Shown: positions 22,923 through 32,028 of the stretch, piece after piece
How the letters are laid out: every line of letters begins with the position of its first letter
How positions within the stretch are numbered: the first letter of the stretch is position 1
Assembly: GCF_003002055.1 (NCBI RefSeq)
Contig: NZ_PVZF01000008.1
Location: 1 to 64,000 of the forward strand
Direction: 5' to 3'
Length of the DNA: 64,000 bases
Source: Kineococcus rhizosphaerae
GTDB lineage: Bacteria; Actinomycetota; Actinomycetes; Actinomycetales; Kineococcaceae
The notes under the pieces: model-generated
Told to the model about the DNA's origin: nothing
What the model saw: the letters and a program-made list of their open reading frames with translations, nothing else
Database searches by the model: none
Program-made: the position numbers and the translations under genes

Positions 22923-22998
22923 GTCGGCGCAGGCTAGCACCGGGACGACCGCCGGACGGAAGCGCGCCGCTGCAACAGGAACGTAACGCGGGAACTCC

Positions 22999-23004
22999 TT
23001 GACA
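22999..23004 (+). promoter_or_regulatory. Possible -35 box for the amino-sugar operon
   Basis: TTGACA is a perfect -35 hexamer 74 nt before the first gene. A matching -10 at 17 nt was not found (GAACCA lies there), so the promoter may need an activator or the match may be chance. Confidence 0.3.
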
Positions 23005-23077
23005 CCCCCCGCCCTTTAAGTGAACCATCCATGCAATCCGCAACGACGCGGTGAATCAACTACTCAGGGGGATGCCT

Positions 23078-23845
23078 GTGCCGACCTTCCGGGACCACGT
23101 CGAACGGTTCGAGCACGAGGTGACCGACCGCCTCCGCCGGCTGTCGGCGCTCGCCGCCGCCGGCGGCCTCGACGCGGCCGTGGAACTGCTCGCCGACTGC
23201 GTGGAGGAGGGCGGGATCGTCCACGCCTTCGGCACCGGCCACTCCGAGGCCTTCGCCATGGAGATCGCCGGCCGCGCGGGGGGCCTCATCCCGACGAACA
23301 AGGTGGCCCTGCGCGACGCCGTGCTCCTGGGCGGGCACGAGATCGCCGAACTCACCGGCGAACCCCCGCTGGAACGCGACCCCCGCATCGCCGAGGACGT
23401 GTTCGCCACGGTGGTGCGCGACCCGCACGACGTGTTCGTCATCGCCTCCAACTCCGGCGTGAACGGGTCCGTCGTGGGACTGGCCCTGCTCGCCAAGGAG
23501 CACGGCCACCCCGTCGTCGCCGTCACCAGCCTGGAGCACACCGGCGCCGTCGAACCCAAGCACCCCAGCGGGAAGCGGCTCGCCGAGATCGCCGACGTCG
23601 TCGTCGACAACCTCGCCCCGTACGGCGACGCCACCCTCACCGACGTCACCGACGTCGCGGTGGGTGCGGTGTCGTCGCTGACCGCCGCGTACGTCGCGCA
23701 ACTGCTGACCATCGGCACGGTCAGCGCCCTGGCCGCGCGCGGGCAGCAAGCGCCCCTGTACGTCTCGGCCAACGTCCCCGGCGGCCACGACCGGAACCTG
23801 ACCATCGAAGCGCGGTACGGCGACCGCCTGCGCCGCAGTGCCTGA
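23078..23845 (+). CDS. SIS-domain sugar-phosphate protein (UPF0309-like)
   Basis: Cytosolic protein of 255 residues with a SIS fold: FGTGHSEAFAMEIAGRAGG, ASNSGVNGSVVGLA and AVTSLEHT form the phosphosugar site. Such proteins act on or bind amino-sugar phosphates (isomerase, deaminase or etherase roles in the superfamily); the exact reaction is not visible. Start: GTG at 23078 has AGGGGG 6 nt upstream; an ATG at 23072 is too close to it. It is the first gene of the NgcEFG operon. Confidence 0.8.
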   Translation: MPTFRDHVERFEHEVTDRLRRLSALAAAGGLDAAVELLADCVEEGGIVHAFGTGHSEAFAMEIAGRAGGLIPTNKVALRDAVLLGGHEIAELTGEPPLERDPRIAEDVFATVVRDPHDVFVIASNSGVNGSVVGLALLAKEHGHPVVAVTSLEHTGAVEPKHPSGKRLAEIADVVVDNLAPYGDATLTDVTDVAVGAVSSLTAAYVAQLLTIGTVSALAARGQQAPLYVSANVPGGHDRNLTIEARYGDRLRRSA

Positions 23846-23861
23846 ACCCGGAGGAACCACC

Positions 23862-25268
23862 GTGAGCGAGACCACCAGCCTGCACCGTCGCCGCTTCCTG
23901 GGCCTGGCCCTGGCGGGGACCCTCGTCCCGTTCGGCGCCGCGGCCTGCGCTGCCTCCGGCAGCGACGACGGCCCCTCCGACGCCGGCCCGACGGGGAAGG
24001 TCAGCGACGACAACCCCTTCGGCGTCGCCGACGGCACGGCCGTCGAGGCCGTCATCTTCGACGGCGGGTACGGCACCGACTACGTCTCGGCCGTCGCGGC
24101 CAAGTACGCCGACCTGCACGGCGGCGCGAAGCTGACCGTCGCCCCCTCCACGCAGATCGCCCAGGAGCTGCAGCCGAGGTTCGTCGGCGGGAACCCGCCG
24201 GACCTGCTGGACAACTCCGGCGCCAACGCCATCGGCCTGGCGACCATCGCCGCCCAGCTGGAGGACCTCACCCCCCTGACGAAGGCGAAGAACACCGACG
24301 GCGACGTCATCGCCGACACCCTCTACCCGGGGATGCTCACCGACGGGACCTACGACGGCCGGCTCGTGCAGCTGAACTACGTCCTCACCGTCTACGGGCT
24401 GTGGTACTCCAAGACCCTGTTCGACACCAACGGCTGGAAGGCCCCCACCACCTGGGACGAGGCCCTGGCGCTGGGCGCGGCGGCGAAGTCGGCGGGGAAG
24501 TACCTGTTCTGCTGGGGCAAGGAGGCGGCCTCCTACTACCTGACCCTCGCCGTGGAGTCGGCGATCAAGGAGGGCGGCGACGAGGTGCGCGTCGCCCTGG
24601 GCAACCTGGACGCGAACGCCTGGAGCCACCCCGCCGTCCAGGCCGTGTTCGCCAAGATGGCCCAGGCGGTGCAGGCCGGCTACTTCCGCCCCGGTGGGGC
24701 CGGGACGCAGTTCACCGCCGCGCAGGCCCAGTGGAGCCAGGCGCAGGAGGCGGTCCTGTACCCCTCGGGGTCGTGGATCGAGAACGAGATGAAGTCCCAG
24801 ACGGCCGAGAACTTCCAGATGACGGGCTGCCCGGCCCCGGCGGTCTCCTCGGGCGCGAAGATGCCCGCCACGGCGTTCCACGCCAGCGCGGGCGAGCCGT
24901 TCGTGGTCCCGAGCAAGGCGAAGAACAAGGCCGGTGGCATGGAGGTGCTGCGCCTCATGCTCTCCAAGGAGGGCGCCGCGAACTTCGCCAAGACCAAGCT
25001 GTCCTCGACGATCGTCAAGGGCACCGTGCCCGCCGACGCCTTCGGGTCCACCGCCCTGGCCTCCCAGATCGCCATGCTCGACGCGGCCGGCGAGGACACG
25101 TTCACGTTCAACTTCAACGACGTCTACGGGTTCACCAGCCAGAACAACGTCCTGTGGAACGGGTTCCTGTCCGGCCAGCTCGACGCCGCGGGCCTGACCA
25201 AGGGGCTGCAGGACCAGTTCGACAAGACCCGCGAGGACAGCAGCATCGTCAAGGTCCAGGTGAAGTGA
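23862..25268 (+). CDS. ngcE: GlcNAc/chitobiose ABC transporter binding lipoprotein
   Basis: Extracellular sugar-binding protein, 468 residues, of the NgcE type: NPFGV at the mature start, then VEAVIFDGGYGTDY, QELQPRFVGGNPPDLLDNSG and VQLNYVLTVYGLWYSK all follow that family. The N-terminus has twin arginines (HRRRFLGLALAG) and a cysteine in GAAACAAS, so export by Tat and lipid attachment are likely. A GGAGG site precedes the GTG. The ligand should be N-acetylglucosamine or diacetylchitobiose released from chitin or cell wall. Confidence 0.9.
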   Translation: MSETTSLHRRRFLGLALAGTLVPFGAAACAASGSDDGPSDAGPTGKVSDDNPFGVADGTAVEAVIFDGGYGTDYVSAVAAKYADLHGGAKLTVAPSTQIAQELQPRFVGGNPPDLLDNSGANAIGLATIAAQLEDLTPLTKAKNTDGDVIADTLYPGMLTDGTYDGRLVQLNYVLTVYGLWYSKTLFDTNGWKAPTTWDEALALGAAAKSAGKYLFCWGKEAASYYLTLAVESAIKEGGDEVRVALGNLDANAWSHPAVQAVFAKMAQAVQAGYFRPGGAGTQFTAAQAQWSQAQEAVLYPSGSWIENEMKSQTAENFQMTGCPAPAVSSGAKMPATAFHASAGEPFVVPSKAKNKAGGMEVLRLMLSKEGAANFAKTKLSSTIVKGTVPADAFGSTALASQIAMLDAAGEDTFTFNFNDVYGFTSQNNVLWNGFLSGQLDAAGLTKGLQDQFDKTREDSSIVKVQVK

Positions 25269-26233
25269 GCAGTGTCGTGAAACCCAGCCGCGCCGTCCAC
25301 CGGAGGCTGACGTTCGACCGCGTCAGCCTCATGGTGGTGTTCCTGGGCGTCCCGGTGGCGCTGTACCTGGTCTTCGTGCTCTACCCGTTCACCCAGGCCG
25401 CCTGGTACTCCCTGACGTCCTGGTCGGGGTTCACGTCCACCCAGGAGTTCATCGGGTTCGACAACTACGCCAAGCTCGCCGGCGACCCGCTCTTCCTGAA
25501 GTCCGTCGGCAACAGCCTCGTGCTGCTGCTCGTGGTCCCCGCGCTCACGCTGGTGCTCAGCTTCGCGCTGGCCTGCCTGCTGACCTTCGGCGGTTCCTCC
25601 ACGGGGGCCGTGCGGGGGCTGGGCGGCTCGTCGTTCTACCGCGTCGTGTCGTTCTTCCCGTACGTCGTGCCGGCCATCGTCGTGAGCATCATCTTCGGGC
25701 GCGTCTACGACCCCAGCGCCGGCCTGCTCAACGGCATCCTCACCGGGCTCGGCATCGACCGGGCCGCGAGCTTCGCGTGGCTGGGGGAACCGTCGACGGC
25801 CAAGGCGGCGACGATCGTCGTCATCGTCTGGGCCTTCGTCGGGTTCTACATGGTGCTCTTCGTGGCGGCCATCCGCGGGATCCCGGCCGAGGTGTTCGAG
25901 GCCGCCCGCATCGACGGGGCGGGCCGCTTCCGCACGGCCGTCTCCATCGCCGTGCCGGGCGTGGGCTCGGCGGTGCGGACGGCCTACGTCTACCTGGGCA
26001 TCTTCGCCCTCGACGCGTTCGTCTTCCTGGCCGGCCTGGAACCGGACGGCGGGCCGGCGAACTCCACGCTCGTCATCACCCAGGAGATCTTCCGCACGGC
26101 GTTCAAGGACGGCCGGTTCGGGCTGGCCTGCGCCATGGGGGTGGTGCTGGCGGTGCTGTCCTTCCTGTTCACGGGCATCGTCTTCGGCGTCGGGCGGCTG
26201 CTGGCCCGGCGCTCCGGGGAGGTGGCCCGGTGA
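25265..26233 (+). CDS. ngcF: Amino-sugar ABC transporter permease (NgcF)
   Basis: Inner-membrane permease of 322 residues with six membrane segments. The ATPase-contact loop EAARIDGAGRFRTA lies at about 218-231. It overlaps the ngcE stop by GTGA and the ngcG start the same way. No ATPase gene is in the operon, so a shared MsiK-type ATPase encoded elsewhere is expected, as in other actinobacteria. Confidence 0.88.
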   Translation: MSSVVKPSRAVHRRLTFDRVSLMVVFLGVPVALYLVFVLYPFTQAAWYSLTSWSGFTSTQEFIGFDNYAKLAGDPLFLKSVGNSLVLLLVVPALTLVLSFALACLLTFGGSSTGAVRGLGGSSFYRVVSFFPYVVPAIVVSIIFGRVYDPSAGLLNGILTGLGIDRAASFAWLGEPSTAKAATIVVIVWAFVGFYMVLFVAAIRGIPAEVFEAARIDGAGRFRTAVSIAVPGVGSAVRTAYVYLGIFALDAFVFLAGLEPDGGPANSTLVITQEIFRTAFKDGRFGLACAMGVVLAVLSFLFTGIVFGVGRLLARRSGEVAR

Positions 26234-27123
26234 GCGCCGTCACCACGGCGCGCACGCGCAGCGCCTCGACGGCCCCCGGGGCCGGTCGCGGGCCCTCGGG
26301 CGAGCGGGCGGTCACCGTCGGGTCGCACACGGTCCTCGGGATCTGGTCGCTGATCGTCCTGCTGCCCTTCGCCTGGACGGTCGTCTCCAGCTTCAAGACG
26401 ACGCGGGAGATCTTCGCCTCCCCGTTCTCGCTGCCCGAGCGCTGGCAGTTCGTGAACTACGTCAACGCCTGGCGGACGGCCGGCATCGGCTCGTACTTCC
26501 TGAACTCCGTCGTGGTCGTCGGCTGCGCCCTCGTCCTGACGATGCTCATGGGGGCCATGTCGGCCTACGTCCTGGCGCGGTTCTCCTTCCGGGGCCGCGG
26601 CGTGCTGCGCTTCCTCATCGTCGCGGGGCTGACCTTCCCGGTCTTCCTGGCCGTCGTGCCCCTCTTCTTCATCCTGCGCCAGATGGGGATCCTCAACACC
26701 CTGCCCGGGCTGATCCTCACCTACGCGACGTACGCCTACCCGTTCACGGTGTTCTTCCTCATGAGCTTCTTCGAGGAGCTGCCGGGGGAGATCGCCGAGG
26801 CGGCCTCGATCGACGGGGCCAGCGAGTGGCGCACGTTCTTCCAGGTCATGCTGCCGATGGCCGGCCCGGGCCTGGCGGCCGTCGCCATCCTCAACTTCGT
26901 CGGGTTGTGGAACCAGTACCTGCTGCCGGTGGTGCTGAACTCCAACCGCGACAACTACGTGCTGACCCAGGGGCTGGGGGCGTTCGCCTCGGCCTCCGGC
27001 TACGACGTCGACTTCGGCGCCCTGTTCGCCGGTTCCGTCACGACGATCCTGCCCGTCCTGCTCGTCTACCTCGTGTTCCAGCGCCGGCTGCAGGGGGCGG
27101 TCGCGGCCGGCGGGCTCAAGTGA
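26230..27123 (+). CDS. ngcG: Amino-sugar ABC transporter permease (NgcG)
   Basis: Second permease, 297 residues, with six membrane segments and the contact loop EAASIDGASEWRTF. It is GTGA-coupled to ngcF. A basic, Ser- and Gly-rich N-terminus of about 30 residues lies in the cytoplasm. It pairs with NgcF to form the channel. Confidence 0.88.
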   Translation: MSAVTTARTRSASTAPGAGRGPSGERAVTVGSHTVLGIWSLIVLLPFAWTVVSSFKTTREIFASPFSLPERWQFVNYVNAWRTAGIGSYFLNSVVVVGCALVLTMLMGAMSAYVLARFSFRGRGVLRFLIVAGLTFPVFLAVVPLFFILRQMGILNTLPGLILTYATYAYPFTVFFLMSFFEELPGEIAEAASIDGASEWRTFFQVMLPMAGPGLAAVAILNFVGLWNQYLLPVVLNSNRDNYVLTQGLGAFASASGYDVDFGALFAGSVTTILPVLLVYLVFQRRLQGAVAAGGLK

Positions 27124-27130
27124 GCCGCCG

Positions 27131-28108
27131 GTGAGCCCGGACGGCGTGGTCCTGGCCGTCGACGCGGGCGGCAGCACGACCCGGGCGCTGGTCCTCGACG
27201 CCTCCGGCGAGCCGCTGGCCCGGGCCGTCGCGGGCCCGGGCAACCCCACGGCCGTGGGGGTCCGGGCCGCGCTGGCCGCCCTGCACGACGCGGTGTGCGC
27301 CGCGCTGGCCGAGGCCGGCCGGGCGGCCGCGCAGGTCGTCTCGGCCGTCGTCGCCAGCGCCGGGTCCGACCGGCTCGTCAGCGCCGAGCACCTCACCGGG
27401 CACCTGGGACTGGCCCCCGGCGTGCCGTTCCGCCGCGTCCCGGACCTGCTGGCGATGTACTTCTCGGCCACCGACTCCGACGCCGGCGCGGGCCTCATCG
27501 CGGGCACCGGCTCGGTGGCGGCCCGGGTCGGCGACGGGGCGCTGGAGCGCGTCGTCGGCGGCACGGGCTGGCTGCTGGGCGACGGCGGGTCCGGGTTCTG
27601 GATCGGGCGCCGGGTGGTGCGGGCGGTGGCGGCCGAGCTCGACGGCACCGGCGCGGCCACGTCCCTGACGCCGGCCGTGCTCGCCGACCTGGGCCTGGCC
27701 GACGACCGGCGGCCGCGCGAGGGACGGCCCTTCGTGCTCGGCGAGCTCGTCGACACCGCCTACGGGGCCGAGCCCGTGCGGCTGGCCCGGCTGGCGCCGG
27801 TGTGCTTCGCGGCGGCCGGTGCCGGTGACGCGGTCGCCGCGGGCGTCGTCGCGGCCGCGCAGGACGAGCTCGCGGTCCTGGTGCGGGCGGTCGCCGGCCC
27901 CGGTCCGCTGGTGGTGGGGGGCAGCGTGTGGCGACGGGGCGTGGAGGGCTCCCTCGCGCCGGGGGGCGCCCTGCGCGGGGCCCTCGCCGGGCGCGACGTG
28001 CGCCCCGCCGACGACGGGCTGCTGGGCGCGGCCGTCCTGGCCCTGCGGGCCCTGGGCCGCCCGACGCTCAGGCTCCGCGCAGCAGCTGGACCGCCAGCAC
28101 GACCATGA
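27131..28108 (+). CDS. BadF/BcrA-type sugar kinase (GlcNAc kinase-like)
   Basis: ATP-dependent kinase of 325 residues in the ASKHA fold. VLAVDAGGSTTRALV holds the first phosphate loop, IAGTGSVAARV the second, and GGTGWLLGDGGSGFWIG is the signature of GlcNAc kinases in this family. It sits 7 nt after ngcG, so the operon imports an N-acetylated amino sugar and phosphorylates it. Its last 41 nt overlap the convergent lysE gene. Confidence 0.85.
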   Translation: MSPDGVVLAVDAGGSTTRALVLDASGEPLARAVAGPGNPTAVGVRAALAALHDAVCAALAEAGRAAAQVVSAVVASAGSDRLVSAEHLTGHLGLAPGVPFRRVPDLLAMYFSATDSDAGAGLIAGTGSVAARVGDGALERVVGGTGWLLGDGGSGFWIGRRVVRAVAAELDGTGAATSLTPAVLADLGLADDRRPREGRPFVLGELVDTAYGAEPVRLARLAPVCFAAAGAGDAVAAGVVAAAQDELAVLVRAVAGPGPLVVGGSVWRRGVEGSLAPGGALRGALAGRDVRPADDGLLGAAVLALRALGRPTLRLRAAAGPPARP

Positions 28109-28670
28109 CCAGCGCGACCAGCAGGTCCAGCACCCGCCACGCCGCCGGCCGCGCGAACACGGGCCGCAGGAACCGCGCGCCGTACCCGAGCGCGCTGAAC
28201 CACAGCAGGCTGCCGAGCCCCGCACCCGCCCCGAACCACCACCGCGCCCCGCCGTGCGCGGCGGCGACCGACCCGAGCAGGACGACGGTGTCGAGGTAGA
28301 CGTGCGGGTTCAGCCACGTCAGGGCCGCCGCCGTCGCCACGACCTGCCCGACGCCGGCGGCGGCTCCCGACGCGTCCGCCTGCAGCGCCCCGGGCCGCCA
28401 GGCGCGCCGCAGCGCGAAGGCCCCGTAGGCGAGCAGGAACAGCGCCCCGGCGACCCGCAGCACGGTCAGCACCGCCGGGGCCGCCTCCACGAGCGCACCC
28501 GCCCCGGCCACCCCGGCGCCGATGAGCACGACGTCGCTGGCGGTGCACACGGCGACGACGGCCCCCACGTGCTCACCGCGGACCCCCTGCTTGATGACGA
28601 AGGTGTTCTGGGCGCCGATGGCGACGATGAGGGACAGGCCGAACAGCAGGCCGGACAGCAGGGTGAGCAC
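28068..28670 (-). CDS. lysE: LysE-family amino-acid exporter
   Basis: Exporter of basic amino acids, 200 residues, with about six membrane segments. The first helix GLSLIVAIGAQNTFVIKQG and the loop TWLNPHVYLDT are family signatures. The GTG start at 28670 sits in a short gap shared with a LysG-type regulator on the other strand, the classical LysE/LysG arrangement. The 3' end overlaps the kinase gene by 41 nt. Confidence 0.9.
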   Translation of the reverse strand: MLTLLSGLLFGLSLIVAIGAQNTFVIKQGVRGEHVGAVVAVCTASDVVLIGAGVAGAGALVEAAPAVLTVLRVAGALFLLAYGAFALRRAWRPGALQADASGAAAGVGQVVATAAALTWLNPHVYLDTVVLLGSVAAAHGGARWWFGAGAGLGSLLWFSALGYGARFLRPVFARPAAWRVLDLLVALVMVVLAVQLLRGA

Positions 28671-28727
28671 GTCCCGACGGTAGGTCGGGGCCGAGGTGAA
28701 CTCCAGCTCAGGATTCTTCAGCAGCTT

Positions 28728-28733
28728 TAGCAT
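28728..28733 (+). promoter_or_regulatory. -10 box of leaderless lysG
   Basis: TAGCAT ends 6 nt before the ATG. The 69-nt gap (28671-28739) also holds the lysE promoter and is AT-richer than its surroundings, so the LysG operator should lie here. Confidence 0.45.
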
Positions 28734-28739
28734 CGCTTC

Positions 28740-29594
28740 ATGGACTTGGACCTCGCGCAGCTGCGGGCGCTGGCGGCCGTCGTCGCCGAGGGCACCTTCG
28801 AGGCCGCCGCCCGCACCCTGCACCTCACGCCGTCGGCCGTCAGCCAGCGCCTGCGGGCGCTGGAGTCCTCGGCAGGGCGGGTCCTGCTGGTGCGCAGCAA
28901 GCCCGTGCGGCCGACCGAGGCGGGCCGGGCCGTGCTGCGGCTCGCGCGCGAGATCGAGCTCCTGGCCGCCGACGCCGGCCGGGAGATCGGTCACGACGAC
29001 GGGGTGCCCGTGCTGCCGGTCGCGGTCAACGCCGACTCCCTGGCGACCTGGTTCCTGCCCGTACTGGCCCCGCTGGCCGTCGAGTTCTGCTTCGACCTGC
29101 GCCGGGAGGACCAGGAGCGCACCGGCGAACTCCTGCGCGAGGGGAGCGTGGTCGCGGCCGTCACCACGGAGGCCGACCCCGTCGCCGGCTGCGTCAGCGT
29201 CCCCCTGGGCGTCATGCGCTACCGGCCGTGCGCCAGCGCCGGGTTCGCGCGCCGCTGGTTCGCGGACGGGGTCGACGGGCGGTCGCTGGAGCGGGCCCCC
29301 GTGGTCGTCTTCGACCGCGACGACGACCTGCAGGACGGCTGGCTGCGGCGGTTCGGGACGCCCCGCCCCCCGCGCCACCACGTCCCGGCGACGTCGGACT
29401 TCGGCGAGGCCGTGCGCCGGGGGTTCGGCTGGGGGATGCTCCTGCCCGAGCAGGCGGCGGCGTTCGGGCCGGGGGAGCTGGTCGACCTCGACCCGGGCGG
29501 CGGGATCGAGGTCGCGCTGCACTGGCAGCGGTGGAAGGTCCGCTCGCCGTCCCTGGACCGGCTCACCGACGCGGTGCTCGCCGCCTGGCGGTGA
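28740..29594 (+). CDS. lysG: LysR-type regulator LysG/ArgP
   Basis: Activator of the lysE exporter in response to basic amino acids, 284 residues. The N-terminal winged helix is typical (LAQLRALAAVVAEGTFEAAA, then LTPSAVSQRLRALE). The effector domain follows from about residue 90 and ends with the IEVALHWQRWK stretch common in ArgP/LysG. It is divergent from lysE. Confidence 0.9.
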   Translation: MDLDLAQLRALAAVVAEGTFEAAARTLHLTPSAVSQRLRALESSAGRVLLVRSKPVRPTEAGRAVLRLAREIELLAADAGREIGHDDGVPVLPVAVNADSLATWFLPVLAPLAVEFCFDLRREDQERTGELLREGSVVAAVTTEADPVAGCVSVPLGVMRYRPCASAGFARRWFADGVDGRSLERAPVVVFDRDDDLQDGWLRRFGTPRPPRHHVPATSDFGEAVRRGFGWGMLLPEQAAAFGPGELVDLDPGGGIEVALHWQRWKVRSPSLDRLTDAVLAAWR

Positions 29595-29620
29595 ACCGCG
29601 CGGGGAGGCAGGCTCGGGCC

Positions 29621-30097
29621 GTGACCGAATCCTGCTGGGACTACCCGCGGCCCCCGCGGCTGGAACCCTCGCGCCGCCGGGTGCGCGTCCTCGACCCGGC
29701 CGGGCAGCTGCTCGCCGACGTCCCCGCCGGCGCGGCGTGGCGGGTCCTGGAGACCTCGCACCCGCCGACGTACTACGTGCCGGGCGACGCGGTGGCCGCC
29801 GGGCGGCTGCGGCCCGGCCGGGGCAGCAGCTGGTGCGAGTGGAAGGGGCAGGCCGCGTACGTCGACCTGGTGGACGCCGACGGCGAGCCGCTCGTGCCGT
29901 CAGTCGCGTGGACGTACCCCGCCCCGACCCCTGGTTTCGAGGCCCTGGCGGGGGCGCTGGCCTTCTACCCCTCCCGGGTCCGGTGCCTGCTCGACGATGA
30001 ACAGGTCGCGGCCCAGGAGGGGGACTTCTACGGCGGGTGGATCAGTTCCGAGGTGAGCGGCCCGTTCAAGGGCGGGCCGGGGACCCTCGGCTGGTGA
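29621..30097 (+). CDS. DUF427 family protein
   Basis: Protein of 158 residues, mostly one beta-rich domain with the family features LETSHPPTYYVP, CEWKGQAAYVDL and FYPSRVRCLLDDE near the end. Function is not established. It starts 26 nt after lysG and could be co-transcribed. The GTG was chosen because upstream sequence in the same frame does not resemble the family. Confidence 0.85.
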   Translation: MTESCWDYPRPPRLEPSRRRVRVLDPAGQLLADVPAGAAWRVLETSHPPTYYVPGDAVAAGRLRPGRGSSWCEWKGQAAYVDLVDADGEPLVPSVAWTYPAPTPGFEALAGALAFYPSRVRCLLDDEQVAAQEGDFYGGWISSEVSGPFKGGPGTLGW

Positions 30098-30109
30098 GTC
30101 CGTCCGTCG

Positions 30110-30382
30110 TCAGCGGGTGCGGCTGCGCCCGCGCAGGGAACCGACGATCGAGACGCCGATGGCGGCGATGACGACCTGGAAGATCAGTTCGATCCAGTCG
30201 AAGCCGTTGGTGTCCGCCACGCCGATGGCGCGGGCGAGGGCGGTCCCGATGAGGGCCGCGACGATGCCGACGATGATGGTCAGCAGGATCGAGATGTTCT
30301 GGCGACCGGGCAGGACCAGCCGGGCGAGAGCCCCGATGATCAGACCCACGATGATCGCCGTGATGATTCCGGTGACGGTCAT
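30110..30382 (-). CDS. GlsB/YeaQ/YmgE-type stress membrane protein
   Basis: Small membrane protein, 90 residues, with three hydrophobic segments (about 4-25, 30-52, 62-82) and the family start GIITAIIVGLIIGALARLVLPG. The family is linked to envelope stress. A GGAGG site precedes the ATG, and a possible ECF-type promoter lies about 70-95 nt upstream. Confidence 0.88.
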   Translation of the reverse strand: MTVTGIITAIIVGLIIGALARLVLPGRQNISILLTIIVGIVAALIGTALARAIGVADTNGFDWIELIFQVVIAAIGVSIVGSLRGRSRTR

Positions 30383-30450
30383 GACTTCCTCCAGTTCGGT
30401 GCGACCCGCGAGGAGCTGCGGGTCGTGCGCGGGAAGGGATTCCTCCCCGC

Positions 30451-30477
30451 GACGAGCCCGAACGCTGCCACGGTTCC
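30451..30477 (-). promoter_or_regulatory. Possible ECF-sigma promoter of the stress protein gene
   Basis: Minus strand: GGAACC (30472-30477), then 17 nt, then CGTC (30451-30454), close to the ECF pattern with a spacer one base long. The gap 30383-30622 also has a small GACCCGC hairpin in the 5' leader (30403-30424). Confidence 0.3.
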
Positions 30478-30571
30478 GGCCTGTCCGCGCGCTGGAACCG
30501 TCCGCCCACCGGCCCCGCTCGGTCCGTTCACCTGCGGTGACGACCTCGTCACCGTCTCCTCGCGCGGGGAT

Positions 30572-30608
30572 GACGTCCCACCCGGGGCCGCTGCCCGGGC
30601 GGGACGTC
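30572..30608 (-). terminator. Terminator of the orphan binding-protein gene
   Basis: A 15-bp stem with one A-C mismatch (30572-30586 with 30594-30608) and a 7-nt loop, starting 15 nt after the stop on the minus strand. Confidence 0.7.
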
Positions 30609-30622
30609 GGTGCCTCACCGGC

Positions 30623-31954
30623 TCACACGGCCGCGTTCATGGCGTCGGCGAACTGCTGCGGCGTGACGCTCAGGCCGAACAGCTTCTCGATGTTGTCCAG
30701 CAGCGCCTCGGCCTGGGTGGGGGACAGCGCCTGGTCCCAGGACTGCTGGAAGGACGGCGCCTTCGACGCCAGGTCGTAGACGAACGTCAGCCAGTCGGCG
30801 TCGTCGGAGCCGGCGAACTGGGAGTCCACGCCCGTGACGACCGGCACCGAGCCCGAGGCCGCCCACGCCTTCGTCGTGGCGTCGGTGACGACGCCCTCGG
30901 CGAAGAACTTCTTCGCCGCCGTCTTGGCCTCGTCGGTGGCCTTGGACGACATCGCGTAGTACCCGGCGGGGTTGCCCACGGTGTTCGCCGGGTCGCCCTT
31001 GCCGCCGGTCACGGTCGGGAAGGTCGAGTACGCCAGGTGGCCGCCGGTCACGAAGTCCCCGCCGTCGCTCTTCATCGACCCGTACGTCCACGCCCCGTGC
31101 AGCATCATCGCGGCCTTGCCGCTGAACAGCAGGGCCTGGTCGGCGTTGGAGTCGGCCGTGATCGAGGCGAACCCCTTGACGAAGCCGTTGGCCTTGACCA
31201 GGTCCTGCACCTTGGTGAGGGCGTCGATGGAGTCCGGCTGGGACCAGGCGTCCGGCTGACCGTCGTAGATGGAGGTGAACAGCTCCGGGCCGCCGATGCG
31301 GTCGTAGAGGTACTCCAGCCACATCATGTTCGTCCAGCGCGACTGCCCGCCCAGGGAGAACGGGGCGATGCCCGCGGCGTTGAACGTCGGGACCAGGGCC
31401 ATGACGTCGTCCCACGTGGTGGGCAGTTCCGCCCCCACCTGCTGGAACAGCTTCTTGTTGTAGTACATGACGATCGGGGAGACGTTCTCGCAGGGCAGCG
31501 CGTAGATCTTGTCGTCGACCGTCGCGGCCCCGAAGGCGCTCGCGAACAGCTTGTCCTTCAGCGCCGCGTTGTCGGCGAAGAACGGCGTGAGGTCCTCGAC
31601 CTGGCCGTTCTTGACGTAGTCGCGCAGCCCGCCGCCACCCCAGGTGGGGATGATCGTCGGGGCCTGGTCGGCGCCGATGGCCGTGCGGATCTTGGCCTTG
31701 TACGCGTCGTTCTGGAACGACGACAGGCCGATCTGCGCGTCGGGGTTGGCCTTGTTGAACGCGTTGACGGCGTCGGTGCGGATGCCCTCGGCCGGCTGGC
31801 CGGTGAGGATCCACATGGTGGCCGCGGCGTTCTTCGCGCCGCCACCGCCGCTGCCGGCGGGTCCGGAGTCGCCGCAGGCGGCCAGGGAGGCGGCCACGGG
31901 AGCGCCGAGGGCGAGCGCCAGGAACGCGCGCCGGGGGGTGGTGCGAGGCGACAT
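30623..31954 (-). CDS. Orphan sugar-binding lipoprotein of an ABC importer
   Basis: Family 1 extracellular solute-binding protein, 443 residues. Twin arginines (PRRAFLALALG) and a lipobox-like SLAACGDS give Tat export and lipid attachment. The ligand fold is seen at YALPCENVSPIVMYYNK, TTWDDVMAL and KAAMMLHGAWTYGSMK. A GGAGG site lies 6 nt before the ATG. No permease or ATPase gene is adjacent, so it must work with components elsewhere or act as a sensor. A LacI-type operator lies 75 nt upstream. Confidence 0.88.
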   Translation of the reverse strand: MSPRTTPRRAFLALALGAPVAASLAACGDSGPAGSGGGGAKNAAATMWILTGQPAEGIRTDAVNAFNKANPDAQIGLSSFQNDAYKAKIRTAIGADQAPTIIPTWGGGGLRDYVKNGQVEDLTPFFADNAALKDKLFASAFGAATVDDKIYALPCENVSPIVMYYNKKLFQQVGAELPTTWDDVMALVPTFNAAGIAPFSLGGQSRWTNMMWLEYLYDRIGGPELFTSIYDGQPDAWSQPDSIDALTKVQDLVKANGFVKGFASITADSNADQALLFSGKAAMMLHGAWTYGSMKSDGGDFVTGGHLAYSTFPTVTGGKGDPANTVGNPAGYYAMSSKATDEAKTAAKKFFAEGVVTDATTKAWAASGSVPVVTGVDSQFAGSDDADWLTFVYDLASKAPSFQQSWDQALSPTQAEALLDNIEKLFGLSVTPQQFADAMNAAV

Positions 31955-32028
31955 CTTCGTCCTCCGGGTCGTGGTGCCCTCGCGGGGCACCGGTGCAGGC
32001 CCGGCCACCACGTCGCGGCCCGGCTCTG

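Noticed and set aside
22999-23021. Complete sigma-70-type promoter for the amino-sugar operon
   Set aside because: TTGACA is perfect but no acceptable -10 lies at 16-18 nt, so only a possible -35 is listed.
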